Shown here one piece after another: positions 1 to 10,070 of a stretch of DNA of 64,000 nucleotides. The notes under the pieces were generated by a model that saw nothing but the letters and a program-made list of their open reading frames with translations, searched no databases and had not been told where the DNA came from. The position numbers and the translations under genes are program-made. The DNA is from Roseovarius indicus (lineage in GTDB: Bacteria; Pseudomonadota; Alphaproteobacteria; Rhodobacterales; Rhodobacteraceae). Every line of letters starts with the position of its first letter. Position 1 is the first letter of the stretch. The DNA is taken from the NCBI RefSeq assembly GCF_008728195.1, contig NZ_CP031598.1, positions 5,332,001 to 5,396,000 of the forward strand, written 5' to 3'.

Positions 1-1206
1 CACTTCCACCACGCCCAGCCCGTAGATCTGCGCGAATTCCTCGGCCTCGGTCGCCGCCGTCCCGGTCATGCCCGCAAGCTTGTCGTAGAGGCGGAAGTAG
101 TTCTGGAAGGTCACCTGGGCCAGCGTCACGTTCTCGGGCTGGATCTTGCAGCCCTCCTTCGCCTCGATCGCCTGGTGCAGACCCTCCGAAAGGCGCCGCC
201 CGGGCATCATCCGCCCGGTGAACTCGTCGATCAGCACAACCTCGCTGTCGCGCACGATATAGTCCTTGTCCTTCTGGAACAGCTTGTGCGCCCGAAGGCC
301 CTGGTTGACGTGGTGCACGATGGTCGTGCTCTCGGGGTCATACAGCGAATGCCCCTCCTCGATCAGCCCGTTCTCGCGCAGCGTCTCCTCGATGAACTCG
401 TTGCCTTCCTCGGTGAAGGTCACGTTCTTGGTCTTCTCGTCGATCGTATAGTGCTCTTCCGTCAGCAACGGGATCAGCTTGTCGATGGTGACGTAAAGCT
501 CGCTCCGGTCCTGCGCCGGGCCCGAAATGATCAGCGGCGTCCGCGCCTCGTCGATCAGGATGCTGTCCACCTCGTCGACGATGGCAAAGTGATGCCCGCG
601 CTGGCTCATCTCCCGAAGCGACGATTTCATGTTGTCGCGCAGATAGTCGAAGCCTAGCTCGTTGTTGGTGGCGTAGATCACGTCACAGGCATAGGCCTGC
701 TTCTTCTCGCCATCGGGCTGCTGCGGATAAACGACGCCCGTGGTCATGCCCAGCGCGCCGTAAACCTTGCCCATCCACTCGGCATCCCGCTTGGCCAGGT
801 AATCGTTGACGGTCACGATATGCACGCTGCCACCGGTCAGCGCATTCATATAGGCCGGGAAGGTCGCAACAAGCGTCTTGCCCTCACCCGTCTTCATCTC
901 GGAAATATTGCCCTGGTGCAGGAAGATCCCGCCCATCAGCTGCACATCGAACGCCCGCAGCCCCAGCGCCCGGCGCGCGGCCTCGCGACAGTTGGCAAAG
1001 GCTTCCGGCAGGATATTGTCGAGGCTCTCGCCCCCGGCCACCCGCTCCTTGAGGTCCGCTGTCCGGTCAATCAGCCCCTGGTCGCTCAGCGCCTCGAACT
1101 CCGGTTCCAGCGCGTTGATCTTGTCGACAAGCGGGCGTGTCGCCTTTACCTTCCGGTCGTTTGCTGTCCCGAAGATTTTCTTGGCGACAGTGTTGATACC
1201 CAGCAT
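1..1206 (-). CDS. secA: Preprotein translocase ATPase SecA, N-terminal part (runs off the window)
   Basis: SecA is the cytoplasmic motor that pushes unfolded precursors through SecYEG. Only the first 402 codons are present; the frame is open to base 1. The ATG at 1206 starts [10 protein letters not shown], a usual SecA start. Walker A (MKTGEGKT) is near residues 104-111 and the Walker B region (DEVDSIL) follows in NBD1; the preprotein-crosslinking region begins after it. A consensus-like promoter lies about 100 bp upstream, divergent from the parvulin gene. The C-terminal zinc tail is outside the window, so completeness cannot be judged. Confidence 0.97.
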   Translation of the reverse strand, partial: MLGINTVAKKIFGTANDRKVKATRPLVDKINALEPEFEALSDQGLIDRTADLKERVAGGESLDNILPEAFANCREAARRALGLRAFDVQLMGGIFLHQGNISEMKTGEGKTLVATFPAYMNALTGGSVHIVTVNDYLAKRDAEWMGKVYGALGMTTGVVYPQQPDGEKKQAYACDVIYATNNELGFDYLRDNMKSSLREMSQRGHHFAIVDEVDSILIDEARTPLIISGPAQDRSELYVTIDKLIPLLTEEHYTIDEKTKNVTFTEEGNEFIEETLRENGLIEEGHSLYDPESTTIVHHVNQGLRAHKLFQKDKDYIVRDSEVVLIDEFTGRMMPGRRLSEGLHQAIEAKEGCKIQPENVTLAQVTFQNYFRLYDKLAGMTGTAATEAEEFAQIYGLGVVEV

Positions 1207-1315
1207 AGCGTGTCCGTTCCGGTGTTTCGCAAGTTCGTGAAAGGCAATTGCTTGCCCCTGCCTCTATGCCCCCCTAGAACGGGGCCAGCGGGCGGTCCTG
1301 CCTTGATCATAAGGC

Positions 1316-1344
1316 GATGTAAGGGGCCGCCGAACGAGTGTCAA
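1316..1344 (-). promoter_or_regulatory. Probable secA promoter
   Basis: Reading leftwards, a perfect -35 box TTGACA (1339-1344) is followed by a 17-bp spacer and TACATC (1316-1321) as -10. Transcription would start near 1309 and leave a leader of about 100 nt before the secA ATG at 1206. It is inferred from sequence only. Confidence 0.5.
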
Positions 1345-1390
1345 CGTAACAGGGCGCCGCGCCCTGATCCCGACCAGAAAAGGACAGCCC

Positions 1391-2248
1391 ATGCCCGCAA
1401 CCTTCCGCCCCATCCTCGCGGCCGCCTTCGCAGCCGCGATGGCCCTCAGCCCCGCCGCCAAGGCCCAGGAAACCGCCGACCCGAGCGAAGTGCTCGCCAC
1501 CGTCAACGGCACCGAGATCACCCTTGGCCACGTCATCGCCGTCCGCGCCGATCTGCCGCGGCAATATGATCAATTCCCGCCCGCCCTTCTGTTCGAGGGC
1601 ATCATCGATCAGCTGATCCAGCAGACGCTCCTCCAACAGTCCTTCGAGGGCGAGCTCTCCCTGCAAAGCCAAATTCTCCTCGAAAACGAAGAGCGCGCGG
1701 TCACCGCAGGCGAGGTCATTTCCGAGGTCATGGCCGGCGGCCTCGACGAGGACGCGCTGAAAGCGGCCTATGAAGAGCAATACCCCGACGAGGCCGGCGA
1801 AACCGAATATCGCGCCTCGCACATCCTCGTCGAGACCGAGGAAGAAGCCCAGGATCTCGTGACCCAGCTGGAAGACGGCGCCGATTTCGCCGCGCTCGCG
1901 CGCGAACACTCCACCGGCCCCTCCGCCCCCTCCGGCGGCGATCTCGGCTGGTTCGGCGAAGGCGACATGGTGCAACCCTTCTTCGAGGCCGTCGCGGCGC
2001 TCGAACCCGGCGGGGTCTCCGGCCCGGTCGAAACCCAGTTCGGCTGGCACGTGGTGACCTTGGCCGAAACCCGCGAAAAGGAACGCCCCGAGTTCGAAAC
2101 CGTCCGCGACGAACTGGCCAGCCAGGCCCGCGAACAGATGCTCACGGCCCATGTCGAGAAACTCTCGGAAGATGCGCAGATTGACCGCGCCGATATTTCC
2201 GGCATCAATCCCGAGGCGATCAACGACACCAGCCTCCTGGAGAACTGA
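1391..2248 (+). CDS. Periplasmic parvulin-type peptidyl-prolyl cis-trans isomerase
   Basis: This 285-residue protein has a Sec signal peptide (hydrophobic stretch, predicted cut after AKA near residue 25). A SurA/PpiC-like N-terminal helical part follows, then one parvulin domain at about residues 135-230, recognisable by SHILVETEEEA, the SGGDLGWF loop and FGWHVV. It should fold or escort exported proteins in the periplasm, which suits its place beside secA. Only 2 bp separate its stop from the argJ ATG, so the two are probably co-transcribed. A short SD (AAAAGGA) precedes the ATG. Confidence 0.93.
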   Translation: MPATFRPILAAAFAAAMALSPAAKAQETADPSEVLATVNGTEITLGHVIAVRADLPRQYDQFPPALLFEGIIDQLIQQTLLQQSFEGELSLQSQILLENEERAVTAGEVISEVMAGGLDEDALKAAYEEQYPDEAGETEYRASHILVETEEEAQDLVTQLEDGADFAALAREHSTGPSAPSGGDLGWFGEGDMVQPFFEAVAALEPGGVSGPVETQFGWHVVTLAETREKERPEFETVRDELASQAREQMLTAHVEKLSEDAQIDRADISGINPEAINDTSLLEN

Positions 2249-2250
2249 CC

Positions 2251-3480
2251 ATGGGCGCAACCCCTCCTCTTTCCCCGCTGGCCCCCGAAGCGTTCCCGAC
2301 GCTTCCCGAGATCGGCGGGGTCAGCTTTGCCACGGCAGAGGCCGGAGTGCGCTATTCCGGGCGGCGCGACGTGATGCTCGCGCTGCTCGCACCGGGCACG
2401 GCCATGGCCGGGGTTTTCACCCGGTCGGCCACCCGCTCGGCGGCAGTGCTCGACTGCCAGAAGAAGATCCGTTTCCAGTCAGAGGCCGGCGCGGCGATCG
2501 TCGTCAACTCCGGCAACGCCAACGCCTTCACCGGCCGCAACGGCGAAGAGGCGGTCACCGCCGTTACCTCCGCCGTCGCCAAGACCCTCGACGTCCCCGA
2601 GGCGCGGGTCTTCTCCTCCTCCACCGGCGTGATCGGCGAACCGCTGCCCCATGGCCGCATTGCCGCCAAGCTTGAAGAGCTGAAGGGCAATCTCGACCCT
2701 ACCGGCATCGAGAACGCCGCCCGCGCCATCATGACCACCGATACCTTCCCCAAGGGCTCGGGCACGCAGGTGGAAATCGACGGCCAACCCGTGCGCATCG
2801 CCGGCATCGCCAAGGGCTCCGGTATGATCGCCCCCGACATGGCAACGATGCTGGTCTACATCTTCACCGATGCCGCCATCGAACAGCCAATCCTGCAATC
2901 CATGGTCTCGGCCCTGAACCAGACCACCTTCAACTGCATCACCGTCGATAGCGACACCTCCACCTCCGACACGCTGCTTGTCGCCGCCACCGGCGCCTCT
3001 GGCATCCGCGTGACGGAAAACAGCATCACCTTCATGGAAGGGCTGCGGCGTGTCATGCTCGACCTTGCCCACCAGGTCGTGCGCGACGGCGAAGGCGCCA
3101 CGAAGTTCGTCACCGTCTCGGTCACCGGTGCCTCCAGCGATGCCGACGCCCGCACCCACGGGCTCGCCATCGCCAACTCGCCGCTGGTGAAAACCGCCAT
3201 CGCCGGCGAAGACCCGAACTGGGGCCGCGTCGTCATGGCCGTCGGCAAATCCGGCGCGCCCGCAGACCGCGACACGCTCAGCATCTGGTTCGGCGATATC
3301 CTCGTCGCCAAGGATGGCTGGGTGAACCCCGACTACTCGGAAGACGCGGCAGCGGCCTACATGAAGAACCCCGAGCTCGAGATTCACGTCGATCTCGGCC
3401 TCGGTGGCGGCCGCGCGGTGGTCTGGACCTGCGACCTCACCCACGGCTACATCGACATCAACGCCGATTACCGCTCATGA
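2251..3480 (+). CDS. argJ: Bifunctional glutamate N-acetyltransferase / N-acetylglutamate synthase ArgJ
   Basis: ArgJ moves the acetyl group from N-acetylornithine to glutamate and, in bifunctional forms, also makes N-acetylglutamate from acetyl-CoA, running the cyclic arginine pathway. The self-cleavage motif is clear: KGSGMIAPDMATML, with cleavage expected between Ala198 and Thr199, the new N-terminal Thr being the nucleophile. At 409 residues it has the usual family length, and the oxyanion-hole STGVIGEPL motif is present. It overlaps mutT by 4 bp (ATGA). argG for the same pathway is in the window at 31347 but is not linked. Confidence 0.97.
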   Translation: MGATPPLSPLAPEAFPTLPEIGGVSFATAEAGVRYSGRRDVMLALLAPGTAMAGVFTRSATRSAAVLDCQKKIRFQSEAGAAIVVNSGNANAFTGRNGEEAVTAVTSAVAKTLDVPEARVFSSSTGVIGEPLPHGRIAAKLEELKGNLDPTGIENAARAIMTTDTFPKGSGTQVEIDGQPVRIAGIAKGSGMIAPDMATMLVYIFTDAAIEQPILQSMVSALNQTTFNCITVDSDTSTSDTLLVAATGASGIRVTENSITFMEGLRRVMLDLAHQVVRDGEGATKFVTVSVTGASSDADARTHGLAIANSPLVKTAIAGEDPNWGRVVMAVGKSGAPADRDTLSIWFGDILVAKDGWVNPDYSEDAAAAYMKNPELEIHVDLGLGGGRAVVWTCDLTHGYIDINADYRS

Positions 3481-3875
3481 AGACCATCTTAGTCTCGGCG
3501 GTCGCCCTCATCGACGTCGACGGCCGCATCCTTCTGACACAACGCCCCGAGGGAAAATCCATGGCCGGCCTCTGGGAATTTCCGGGTGGCAAGATCGAAC
3601 CCGGCGAAACCCCCGAGGCCGCCCTGATTCGCGAATTGCACGAGGAGCTGGGCATCGAAACCTGGCAAAGCTGCCTCGCGCCCCTCACCTTCGCCAGCCA
3701 CAGCTATGACGATTTCCACCTTCTCATGCCCCTCTTCGCCTGCCGCAAATGGGAAGGCACACCACAAGGCCGCGAGGGCCAGACCCTCAAATGGGCCCGC
3801 GTGAACGAGCTGCGCAACTACCCGATGCCCCCCGCCGACATCCCCCTGATCGCCATGCTCCGCGACTGGCTCTGA
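3477..3875 (+). CDS. mutT: 8-oxo-dGTP diphosphatase MutT (Nudix)
   Basis: MutT hydrolyses oxidised guanine nucleotides so that they are not built into DNA. This 132-residue protein has the complete Nudix box at residues 37-59 (GG, five residues, E, then RELHEELG) and the MAGLWEFPGGK entry typical of MutT. It overlaps the argJ stop by 4 bp, implying translational coupling in a ppiC-argJ-mutT unit. The downstream methyltransferase converges on it with 9 bp between stops. Confidence 0.92.
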   Translation: MKTILVSAVALIDVDGRILLTQRPEGKSMAGLWEFPGGKIEPGETPEAALIRELHEELGIETWQSCLAPLTFASHSYDDFHLLMPLFACRKWEGTPQGREGQTLKWARVNELRNYPMPPADIPLIAMLRDWL

Positions 3876-3884
3876 CCACCGCCC

Positions 3885-4637
3885 TCAGACCGGCCTCAGC
3901 AGATAGGCGCACTGGTTCTCGACATTCTCCGCGAACCCGGAAACCCCGAACCCGGCCTCGTCGATCATGTTCTCGAAATAGGCCTTGTTGAACTGAACCT
4001 TCAGAAGGTTGTCGCCATCGGCTCGCCCGTCCGGTCTGTCGGTCCAGGCCTCGGCGTTCTGCGCGACATTCACCGTCAGGTACACCCGCCCGTCCCCCGC
4101 GATGATGTTGCGCACCTCGTGCAGAGTCTGCACCGCCTCCGCCGTGCGCATATGGGTAAAGACCGACCGGATCATCACGAAATCCGCATCGTGATGCGCC
4201 GGGTCGATCTGGCCATGAATCGTCGCCCGGCCCGACGGGTTGTACCGGTCATTCTGCACATCGACATGCTGGAAGTGAAAATTTCCCCGGCCGGAAAGGT
4301 TGTCGCGGCACCAGCGAATATGCTTCGCCTGAACGTCCACACCCGTGAACTTCCTCGGCAGCATCCCCTCAAGCGCCAGCCCGTGCAGAAACCGCGCCGT
4401 CCCGCACCCCAGGTCGAGGATATCCGCCTCCGCCAACCCGTCAAAGCCACGCTTGTATTTCGACAGGCTGTCGACCTCCAGCATCGCCAAGACCGCCCGA
4501 ACAAGGAACACCGCGTGCCGGCAATAAACCTCGTCTTCCTTCTCAGACGCATGGTTCATCCGAAGCTTCGGCGGCGGCAGCGGCAAGCCCCCGGCCTCGC
4601 CACCGGTTTTCCGCCCGTAACCAAGGAACGAGGCCAT
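3885..4637 (-). CDS. Class I SAM-dependent methyltransferase, substrate unknown
   Basis: A Rossmann-type methyltransferase of about 250 residues with motif I ILDLGCGTARFLHGL and an Asp-containing strand 2 (FTGVDVQ). The family substrate cannot be read from sequence; the late RSVFTHM and LYLTVNVAQN-like pieces fit the generic Methyltransf_25/UbiE-like fold. I prefer the ATG at 4637; a GTG at 4646 in the same frame is the alternative, and neither has a clear SD. It stands alone, convergent with mutT and preceded by a long intergenic gap. Confidence 0.8.
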   Translation of the reverse strand: MASFLGYGRKTGGEAGGLPLPPPKLRMNHASEKEDEVYCRHAVFLVRAVLAMLEVDSLSKYKRGFDGLAEADILDLGCGTARFLHGLALEGMLPRKFTGVDVQAKHIRWCRDNLSGRGNFHFQHVDVQNDRYNPSGRATIHGQIDPAHHDADFVMIRSVFTHMRTAEAVQTLHEVRNIIAGDGRVYLTVNVAQNAEAWTDRPDGRADGDNLLKVQFNKAYFENMIDEAGFGVSGFAENVENQCAYLLRPV

Positions 4638-4766
4638 CGCGTCCACACCCGATCAAGAAATCATCGGCTTCAGGATGTAGTGAACTCTTTCAGCGAAGGC
4701 AATTCCGCCCTCCGCCCCGGGACGGCATCCGGCACCGCCCTGATTCGCGAAAAGTAAGGAGAATAC

Positions 4767-4952
4767 GTGGCCGACATTCCGAAAGGTTGCCGTGCTTCGC
4801 TGCCAACAGCGACACCATTCTGTCACCAACCGACGGCTGACAGGCCGGGACCGCGCACCACACCTTTGAAGACACCCCCTTCAAATGGACGCGCTTCAAT
4901 GACTTACGCCACGCCGCGTTCCGATGTCCCCACCGGCCGCAATACCCGGTGA
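4767..4952 (+). CDS. Possible 61-residue small ORF of unknown function
   Basis: A GTG at 4767 follows a near-ideal SD (TAAGGAG, 4755-4761) with 5 bp spacing and opens a 61-codon frame ending TGA at 4952. The product is rich in Pro, Thr, Arg and Ser, without a hydrophobic segment or known motif. The SD is the only argument for it; composition looks like chance reading. It sits in the 413-bp gap between the methyltransferase start and the 44-codon ORF. I regard it as a weak candidate. Confidence 0.22.
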   Translation: MADIPKGCRASLPTATPFCHQPTADRPGPRTTPLKTPPSNGRASMTYATPRSDVPTGRNTR

Positions 4953-4991
4953 ACGGCTTTCATCACATAAACCCGTCGCGGCATGACATTT

Positions 4992-5021
4992 TTGCGAAAC
5001 TGTCTTCTTTCGCCGGATAAT
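4992..5021 (+). promoter_or_regulatory. Candidate promoter of the 44-codon ORF
   Basis: TTGCGA (4992-4997) and GATAAT (5016-5021) are separated by 18 bp, in a locally AT-rich stretch about 40 bp before the small ORF at 5060. Inferred from consensus similarity only. Confidence 0.4.
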
Positions 5022-5059
5022 TGTGCTATTTTGCAACCACTATTTCTTGGGGGAATATA

Positions 5060-5194
5060 ATGCTCAGAACCATATCCATAGGGACCAGCATCCTGGCCCA
5101 GGGGTTGTACGTCGCATCATTGCCCGACGGTCGCATCACGGTCAGCGTGGGCGGCAAGACCCTTAGCGGGCGGCCTGTTTCCAAGGCGGCCTGA
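5060..5194 (+). CDS. Small conserved-looking 44-residue protein
   Basis: A strong SD (GGGGGAA, 5049-5055) precedes ATG 5060; the frame codes for 44 residues starting MLRTISIGTS and ending SGRPVSKAA. A hydrophobic N-terminal half (ISIGTSILAQGLYVASL) is followed by a beta-like segment with VSVGGKTLSG. It has its own candidate promoter and a strong intrinsic terminator 25 bp after the stop, so it looks like a self-contained small gene. I recall similar short ORFs beside infB in Rhodobacterales, some mislabelled as initiation factor 2, but this is memory, not a search. Function unknown. Confidence 0.65.
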   Translation: MLRTISIGTSILAQGLYVASLPDGRITVSVGGKTLSGRPVSKAA

Positions 5195-5219
5195 CAAAGA
5201 CCTCACGATCCTAGAATAC

Positions 5220-5249
5220 AAAGGGGCGGGAAAATGATCCCGCCCCTTT
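5220..5249. terminator. Bidirectional intrinsic terminator between small ORF and infB
   Basis: An 11-bp perfect stem (AAAGGGGCGGG / CCCGCCCCTTT) encloses the 8-nt loop AAAATGAT. A-rich and T-rich ends flank it on both strands, so it can stop the rightward small-ORF transcript and the leftward rimP-nusA-rnpM-infB transcript. Confidence 0.85.
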
Positions 5250-5273
5250 CGATTCCGTACTCTGCCGAAGGCA

Positions 5274-7781
5274 TCAGTCGAGGTTACGCTCGACCTCTTC
5301 CCGCTCGAAGATCTCGATCACGTCGTTCGGGCGGATGTCGTCGTAGTTCTCGAACGCCATCCCGCATTCCTGACCCGACTGCACTTCCGACACCTCGTCC
5401 TTGAAGCGCTTCAGCGTCTTCAGCGTGCCCTCGTGGATCACGACGTCATCCCGCAGCAGGCGCACCCCGGCAGACCGGCGGGCGATCCCCTCGGTCACAA
5501 GACAGCCAGCCACCTTGCCGACGCCCGAAACCTTGAAGACTTCCTTGATCTGCGCATAACCGATGAAGTTCTCGCGGATCTCGGCGCCCAGCAGGCCGCT
5601 CGCGGCCGCCTTAACGTCATCCACGAGGTCGTAGATCACGCTGTAATAGCGAATTTCCACGCCCTTCTGGTTGGCACTGTTCCGCGCCGGCGCATTGGCC
5701 CGCACGTTGAAGCCGATCACCGGCGCGCCAGACGCCTCGGCAAGGCCGATATCCGACTCGGTGATCGCGCCGACACCCGCATGAAGCACGCGCACGCGCA
5801 CCTCTTCGTTGCCGATCTTCTCCATCGCCTGAACGATCGCCTCGGTCGAACCCTGCACGTCGGCTTTCACCAGGATCGGCAGTTCCTTGACGTTCTCGTT
5901 CTCCTTGGCCTGCGCCAGAAGCTGTTCCAGCGTGGTCCCGGCCCCGGCGGCGGCGCGTTTCTCCTTCGCCGCCTTCTGACGGTACTCGGCGATCTCGCGC
6001 GCCTGGCCTTCCGACTGAACCACGTTAAGAACGTCGCCCGCCTCGGGCGTGCCGTTCAGGCCCAGCACCTCGACCGGCACCGACGGCCCGGCTTCCTTGA
6101 CCCGCTCGCCGCGGTCGTTGATCAGCGCACGCACCTTGCCGTACTGCTCGCCCACGACGAAGATATCGCCCTGGCGCAGCGTCCCGCGCTGCACGAGAAC
6201 CGTCGCAACCGGGCCGCGGCCCACGTCAAGCTGCGCCTCGATCACGGCCCCCTCGGCGGCCCGGTTCGGGTTCGCCTTGAGCTCGAGGATCTCGGCCTGA
6301 AGCGCGATCGCTTCCAGAAGGTCGTCCAGACCCTGCTTGGAAATCGCCGACACTTCCACGTCCTGCACGTCGCCCGACATCGCCTCGACGACCACCTCGT
6401 GCTGCAGCAGCTCGGTGCGCACCTTGTCCGGGTTCGCCTCGGGCTTGTCGCACTTGTTGATCGCCACGATCATCGGCACGCCGGCCGCCTTGGCGTGGTT
6501 GATGGCCTCCACCGTCTGCGGCATCACCGAATCGTCGGCAGCCACGACCAGCACCACGATATCCGTCACCTGCGCACCACGGGCCCGCATAGAGGTAAAC
6601 GCGGCGTGACCCGGCGTATCGAGGAAGCTCAGCACAGAGCCGCTTTCCGTCGTCACCTGGTAGGCGCCGATATGCTGGGTGATGCCCCCGGCCTCGCCGG
6701 AAACAACCTTGGCATCGCGGATCGCATCGAGAAGCGAGGTCTTGCCGTGGTCGACGTGGCCCATCACGGTGATGACCGGCGGCCGCGGCTGAAGATCTTC
6801 TTCCTTGTCCTCGACGCTGTCGATCACGTCTTCCACGTCCGAATCCGACACCCGCACGACGCGGTGACCGAATTCCTCGATGATCAGCTCGGCGGTATCG
6901 GCGTCGACGGTCTGGTTCTGCGTCACCATCATGCCGTTGTTCATCAGCGCCTTGATCACGTCGCCGACGCGTTCGGCCATACGGTTGGCCAGCTCCGACA
7001 CCACGATGGCCTCGGGCAGCTGCACGTCGCGAACGACCTTTTCACGCTCCTGCGCGCCGCCCATGGCCTTCTGCCGGGCGCGCTCCTGCTTGCGCTTCAT
7101 CGCGGCCAGAGATTTCTGACGCCCGCCTTCGCCGCCCGAAAGCGCCTGGTTCAGGGTCAGTTTGCCCGACCGGCGGCCATCGTCGCGGCCTTTGCCACGG
7201 CCCTTGCCCTTCTGGTCACGGTCGTTGTTCTTGCCATCGTCGCGGCGCGGCGGGGCGGCCTTGGCAGGCGCGCGCGTCTGCTGCTGCGCGGCATCTTCCG
7301 GGGCCGGCTGCGCGGCGGCCTCGGCGGCACGCTTCGCGGCGTCCGCCTCTTCCTGGCGCTTGCGCTCTTCTTCCTCGGCCTTCGCCTTGGCCTTTTCCTC
7401 GGCCTCGCGCTGTTCGCGCTCCTTGGCCTCGGCCTCTTCGCGCCGGCGCTGTTTCTCTTCCTCGCGGGCCTTCTCCTCGGCCTCACGCTGGGCGGCCTCT
7501 TCGACCTCGCGTTCCTTGGCCGCCTGCAGCGCCTTCATCCGGCGCTCCATTTCGGCATCGGAAATCCCGGCGGGCCGTCTGGTGCCGTCAGCCGATGTCT
7601 GCGAGGAGCCAGGCGCAGAACGACCGGGCGCGCCGCCGGGTTTCGCCGGCTTCACGACACGCTTGCGCTTGGTTTCCACCACGACGTTCTTGGTGCGGCC
7701 ATGGCTGAAGCTCTGCTTCACGTTCCCCGACCGGGGACCGCCACGCACACCCAGAGTTTTCTTCCCGTCGTTGTCGCTCAT
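5274..7781 (-). CDS. infB: Translation initiation factor IF-2
   Basis: IF-2 is the GTPase that brings fMet-tRNA to the 30S subunit and drives subunit joining. The 835-residue protein starts with an IF2_N-like basic segment, then a long Lys/Glu/Ala/Arg-rich linker (about 80-200), a second N-terminal domain, the G domain with G1 GHVDHGKTS at about 340-348, G3 DTPGHAAF and G4 NKCD near 440, and domains II-IV. The 4-bp overlap with rnpM shows coupling. It is last in the operon and ends at the terminator at 5220-5249; rbfA and truB, often next, are not here. Confidence 0.98.
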   Translation of the reverse strand: MSDNDGKKTLGVRGGPRSGNVKQSFSHGRTKNVVVETKRKRVVKPAKPGGAPGRSAPGSSQTSADGTRRPAGISDAEMERRMKALQAAKEREVEEAAQREAEEKAREEEKQRRREEAEAKEREQREAEEKAKAKAEEEERKRQEEADAAKRAAEAAAQPAPEDAAQQQTRAPAKAAPPRRDDGKNNDRDQKGKGRGKGRDDGRRSGKLTLNQALSGGEGGRQKSLAAMKRKQERARQKAMGGAQEREKVVRDVQLPEAIVVSELANRMAERVGDVIKALMNNGMMVTQNQTVDADTAELIIEEFGHRVVRVSDSDVEDVIDSVEDKEEDLQPRPPVITVMGHVDHGKTSLLDAIRDAKVVSGEAGGITQHIGAYQVTTESGSVLSFLDTPGHAAFTSMRARGAQVTDIVVLVVAADDSVMPQTVEAINHAKAAGVPMIVAINKCDKPEANPDKVRTELLQHEVVVEAMSGDVQDVEVSAISKQGLDDLLEAIALQAEILELKANPNRAAEGAVIEAQLDVGRGPVATVLVQRGTLRQGDIFVVGEQYGKVRALINDRGERVKEAGPSVPVEVLGLNGTPEAGDVLNVVQSEGQAREIAEYRQKAAKEKRAAAGAGTTLEQLLAQAKENENVKELPILVKADVQGSTEAIVQAMEKIGNEEVRVRVLHAGVGAITESDIGLAEASGAPVIGFNVRANAPARNSANQKGVEIRYYSVIYDLVDDVKAAASGLLGAEIRENFIGYAQIKEVFKVSGVGKVAGCLVTEGIARRSAGVRLLRDDVVIHEGTLKTLKRFKDEVSEVQSGQECGMAFENYDDIRPNDVIEIFEREEVERNLD

Positions 7782-8410
7782 CTGGTCTTTCTTCCTTTCC
7801 GATGGCTTTCTTCGCCACCCGAGACGCGCAGGCCTTTCAGCCTTGCCGCTTCCTCTACAACACGTAGCGGCAAACCGCCATCCCCCAGTGCGGCATGGAT
7901 CACGGTTTGTCGCCCGAAGGCCCGGCCCAGCTCGTCAGCCGTAAGCCAGCCTATGAAATCGCCGCCATAAGGCGTGCTCAGCTTCGATTTCCCCCGCTCA
8001 GACCCGTCGCTGGCCTGGATCAGAACACTGGCCTCTTCCTTCTGAAGCCAGTCCTTGACCTTCTCGTATCCGCACACCGCCTCGCCGCCCTTCCGGGCCA
8101 GGCTGATCAGGTTCGTCACCCGCAGCGAAAGCTGCGCCTCGACGAAATCCGCCAAACCCTCCGGCACCTGCACCGGTTGCTTGGCGGCGCGGGCGAACAG
8201 GTTCTTGGCGGCCGCCTTCTCAAGCGCCGCCCGGTCCGCACTCACCCAGATGCCCCGGCCCGGCAGCTTGCCAAGCAGATCGGGCACGATCTGGTTGTCC
8301 GGCCCCGTCACGAACCGGATCATTCCTTCGACCGGCCGCACCTCGCCCGTGGCAATGCACTTGCGTTCGGGACCTTCCGACCGGTCCTTGGGCTGCCCAC
8401 CGCGACCCAT
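7778..8410 (-). CDS. rnpM: RNA-binding protein RnpM/YlxR (DUF448) with L7Ae-like C-terminal domain
   Basis: The N-terminal half (about residues 15-95) is the YlxR/DUF448 domain, recognised by CIATGEV, MIRFV and the GRGIWVS motif. The C-terminal half (about 100-190) has the [18 protein letters not shown] segment of an L7Ae/L30e-like RNA-binding fold, the two-domain form usual in alphaproteobacteria. It lies between nusA and infB as in most bacteria, overlapping infB by 4 bp. YlxR binds RNA (in Bacillus it modulates RNase P); its role here is inferred from family. Confidence 0.9.
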   Translation of the reverse strand: MGRGGQPKDRSEGPERKCIATGEVRPVEGMIRFVTGPDNQIVPDLLGKLPGRGIWVSADRAALEKAAAKNLFARAAKQPVQVPEGLADFVEAQLSLRVTNLISLARKGGEAVCGYEKVKDWLQKEEASVLIQASDGSERGKSKLSTPYGGDFIGWLTADELGRAFGRQTVIHAALGDGGLPLRVVEEAARLKGLRVSGGEESHRKGRKTR

Positions 8411-8436
8411 GAGACGCTACCGCGAGGCCTGAAGGA

Positions 8437-10068
8437 TCAGGCCTCGCCCTCCTCTTCGACTTCCGCGGTCTCTTCGAGACCTTCTTCGTCTTCCTCGTCG
8501 TCTTCAAGATCGGCGGGGTCGACCCAGCCCAGCGAAATCCGGGCGGTCATGACAAGGTGCTGCGCTTCCTCGAGCGAGACATCGAAAGGTTCGAGAAGGC
8601 CGTCATCCTTGACGCGCTCACCGTCGACCGTCGTCCAGCCGCCGGCCAATTCCCAGTCGGCGCAGGTGGCGAAGTCTTCCAGCGTTTTCACGCCATCCTC
8701 GGCAAGTGCCCTCACCATCTGGGGTGTCAGGCCTTCAAAGTCAATAAGGCTGTCCTCGGCGCCAAGCTCGCGGGCCTTCTCCAGAGCCTCGCGCGCCTGG
8801 GCTTCCAGAACATCGCGCGCCCGGGCCTGAAGCTCGTTGGCGGTGTCCTCGTCGACGCCGTCGATCACCAGCAGCTCGTCCAGCTCGACATAGGCCACCT
8901 CTTCGAGGTTGGTGAAGCCTTCCGACACCAGAAGCTGGGCAAAGAACTCGTCAAGATCAAGCGCGGTCATGAACAGGTTGGTGCGCTCCTCGAATTCCTT
9001 CTGACGGCGCTCGCTGTCCTCGGCCTCGGTCATGATGTCGATGTCGAGACCCGTCAGCTGGCTCGCCAGCCGCACGTTCTGACCACGACGACCGATCGCC
9101 AGCGACAGCTGATCCTCGGGAACGACAACCTCGATCCGCTCGGCTTCCTCGTCGAGAACCACCTTGCTCACCTCTGCCGGCTGCAACGCGTTCACAAGGA
9201 AGGTCGGCTGGTCCTCGTTCCACGGGATGATGTCGATCTTCTCACCCTGCAGCTCGTTCACCACCGCCTGAACCCGGCTGCCGCGCATACCGACACAGGC
9301 GCCGACAGGGTCGATCGAGTTGTCATAGGAAATCACGGCGATCTTCGCACGGCTGCCCGGGTCACGCGCCACGGCCTTGATGTCGATGATGCCGTCATAG
9401 ATCTCCGGCACCTCCATCTTGAACAGCTCGGCCATGAATTCCGGCGCCGTCCGGCTCAGGAAAATCTGCGGGCCCCGCGCCTCGCGCCGCACATCCTTGA
9501 TGTAGCAGCGGATGCGGTCCCCATTGCGATAGCTCTCGCGCCCGATCTTCTCGTTCCGGCGCAGAATCGCCTCGCCCCGGCCCACATCGACGATGACGTT
9601 GCCGTATTCCTCGCGCTTGACCACGCCGTTGATGATGGTGCCCGCCCGATCCTTGAACTCGTCATACTGACGGTCCCGCTCGGCCTCGCGCACCTTCTGC
9701 AGGATCACCTGCTTCGCGCTTTGCGCCGCGATCCGGCCCATGTCCACCGGCGGCACTTCCTCGACGAAGGTATCCCCCACCTTCGGATCCTCGAGATACT
9801 GCTTCGCCTGTTCGACGGTCATCTCGGCCTGGTAATTCTCAAGCTCGTCATCCTCGACCACCGTGCGCACGCGGGTGAACGTGGCCCGCCCCGTCTTGCG
9901 GTCGATGCTCACGCGGATATCCATCTCGGCGCCGTACCGGCTCTTGGCTGCACGGGCGAGGCTTTCTTCCATCGCCTCGACCACAAGGCCGGGGTCGATC
10001 ATCTTCTCGCGCGCCACGGCCTCGGCGGTTTGCAACAGCTCAAGCTGGTTTGCAGAGGTAATTGCCAT
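8437..10068 (-). CDS. nusA: Transcription termination/antitermination factor NusA
   Basis: NusA binds RNA polymerase and nascent RNA and promotes pausing, hairpin-dependent termination and rrn antitermination. The 543-residue protein has the NusA N-terminal domain, an S1 domain ([20 protein letters not shown] region), two KH domains ([14 protein letters not shown] and [13 protein letters not shown]) and C-terminal helix-hairpin-helix-like acidic repeats, ending in a Glu-rich tail. It is 2 bp from rimP. NusA is a plausible regulator of its own operon through the hairpin ahead of rimP. Confidence 0.98.
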   Translation of the reverse strand: MAITSANQLELLQTAEAVAREKMIDPGLVVEAMEESLARAAKSRYGAEMDIRVSIDRKTGRATFTRVRTVVEDDELENYQAEMTVEQAKQYLEDPKVGDTFVEEVPPVDMGRIAAQSAKQVILQKVREAERDRQYDEFKDRAGTIINGVVKREEYGNVIVDVGRGEAILRRNEKIGRESYRNGDRIRCYIKDVRREARGPQIFLSRTAPEFMAELFKMEVPEIYDGIIDIKAVARDPGSRAKIAVISYDNSIDPVGACVGMRGSRVQAVVNELQGEKIDIIPWNEDQPTFLVNALQPAEVSKVVLDEEAERIEVVVPEDQLSLAIGRRGQNVRLASQLTGLDIDIMTEAEDSERRQKEFEERTNLFMTALDLDEFFAQLLVSEGFTNLEEVAYVELDELLVIDGVDEDTANELQARARDVLEAQAREALEKARELGAEDSLIDFEGLTPQMVRALAEDGVKTLEDFATCADWELAGGWTTVDGERVKDDGLLEPFDVSLEEAQHLVMTARISLGWVDPADLEDDEEDEEGLEETAEVEEEGEA

Positions 10069-10070
10069 TC

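Noticed and set aside
5433..7970. 845-codon open frame antisense to infB
   Set aside because: Long antisense frame typical of GC-rich coding DNA; His/Arg/Leu-rich product without motifs, while infB on the other strand is certain.
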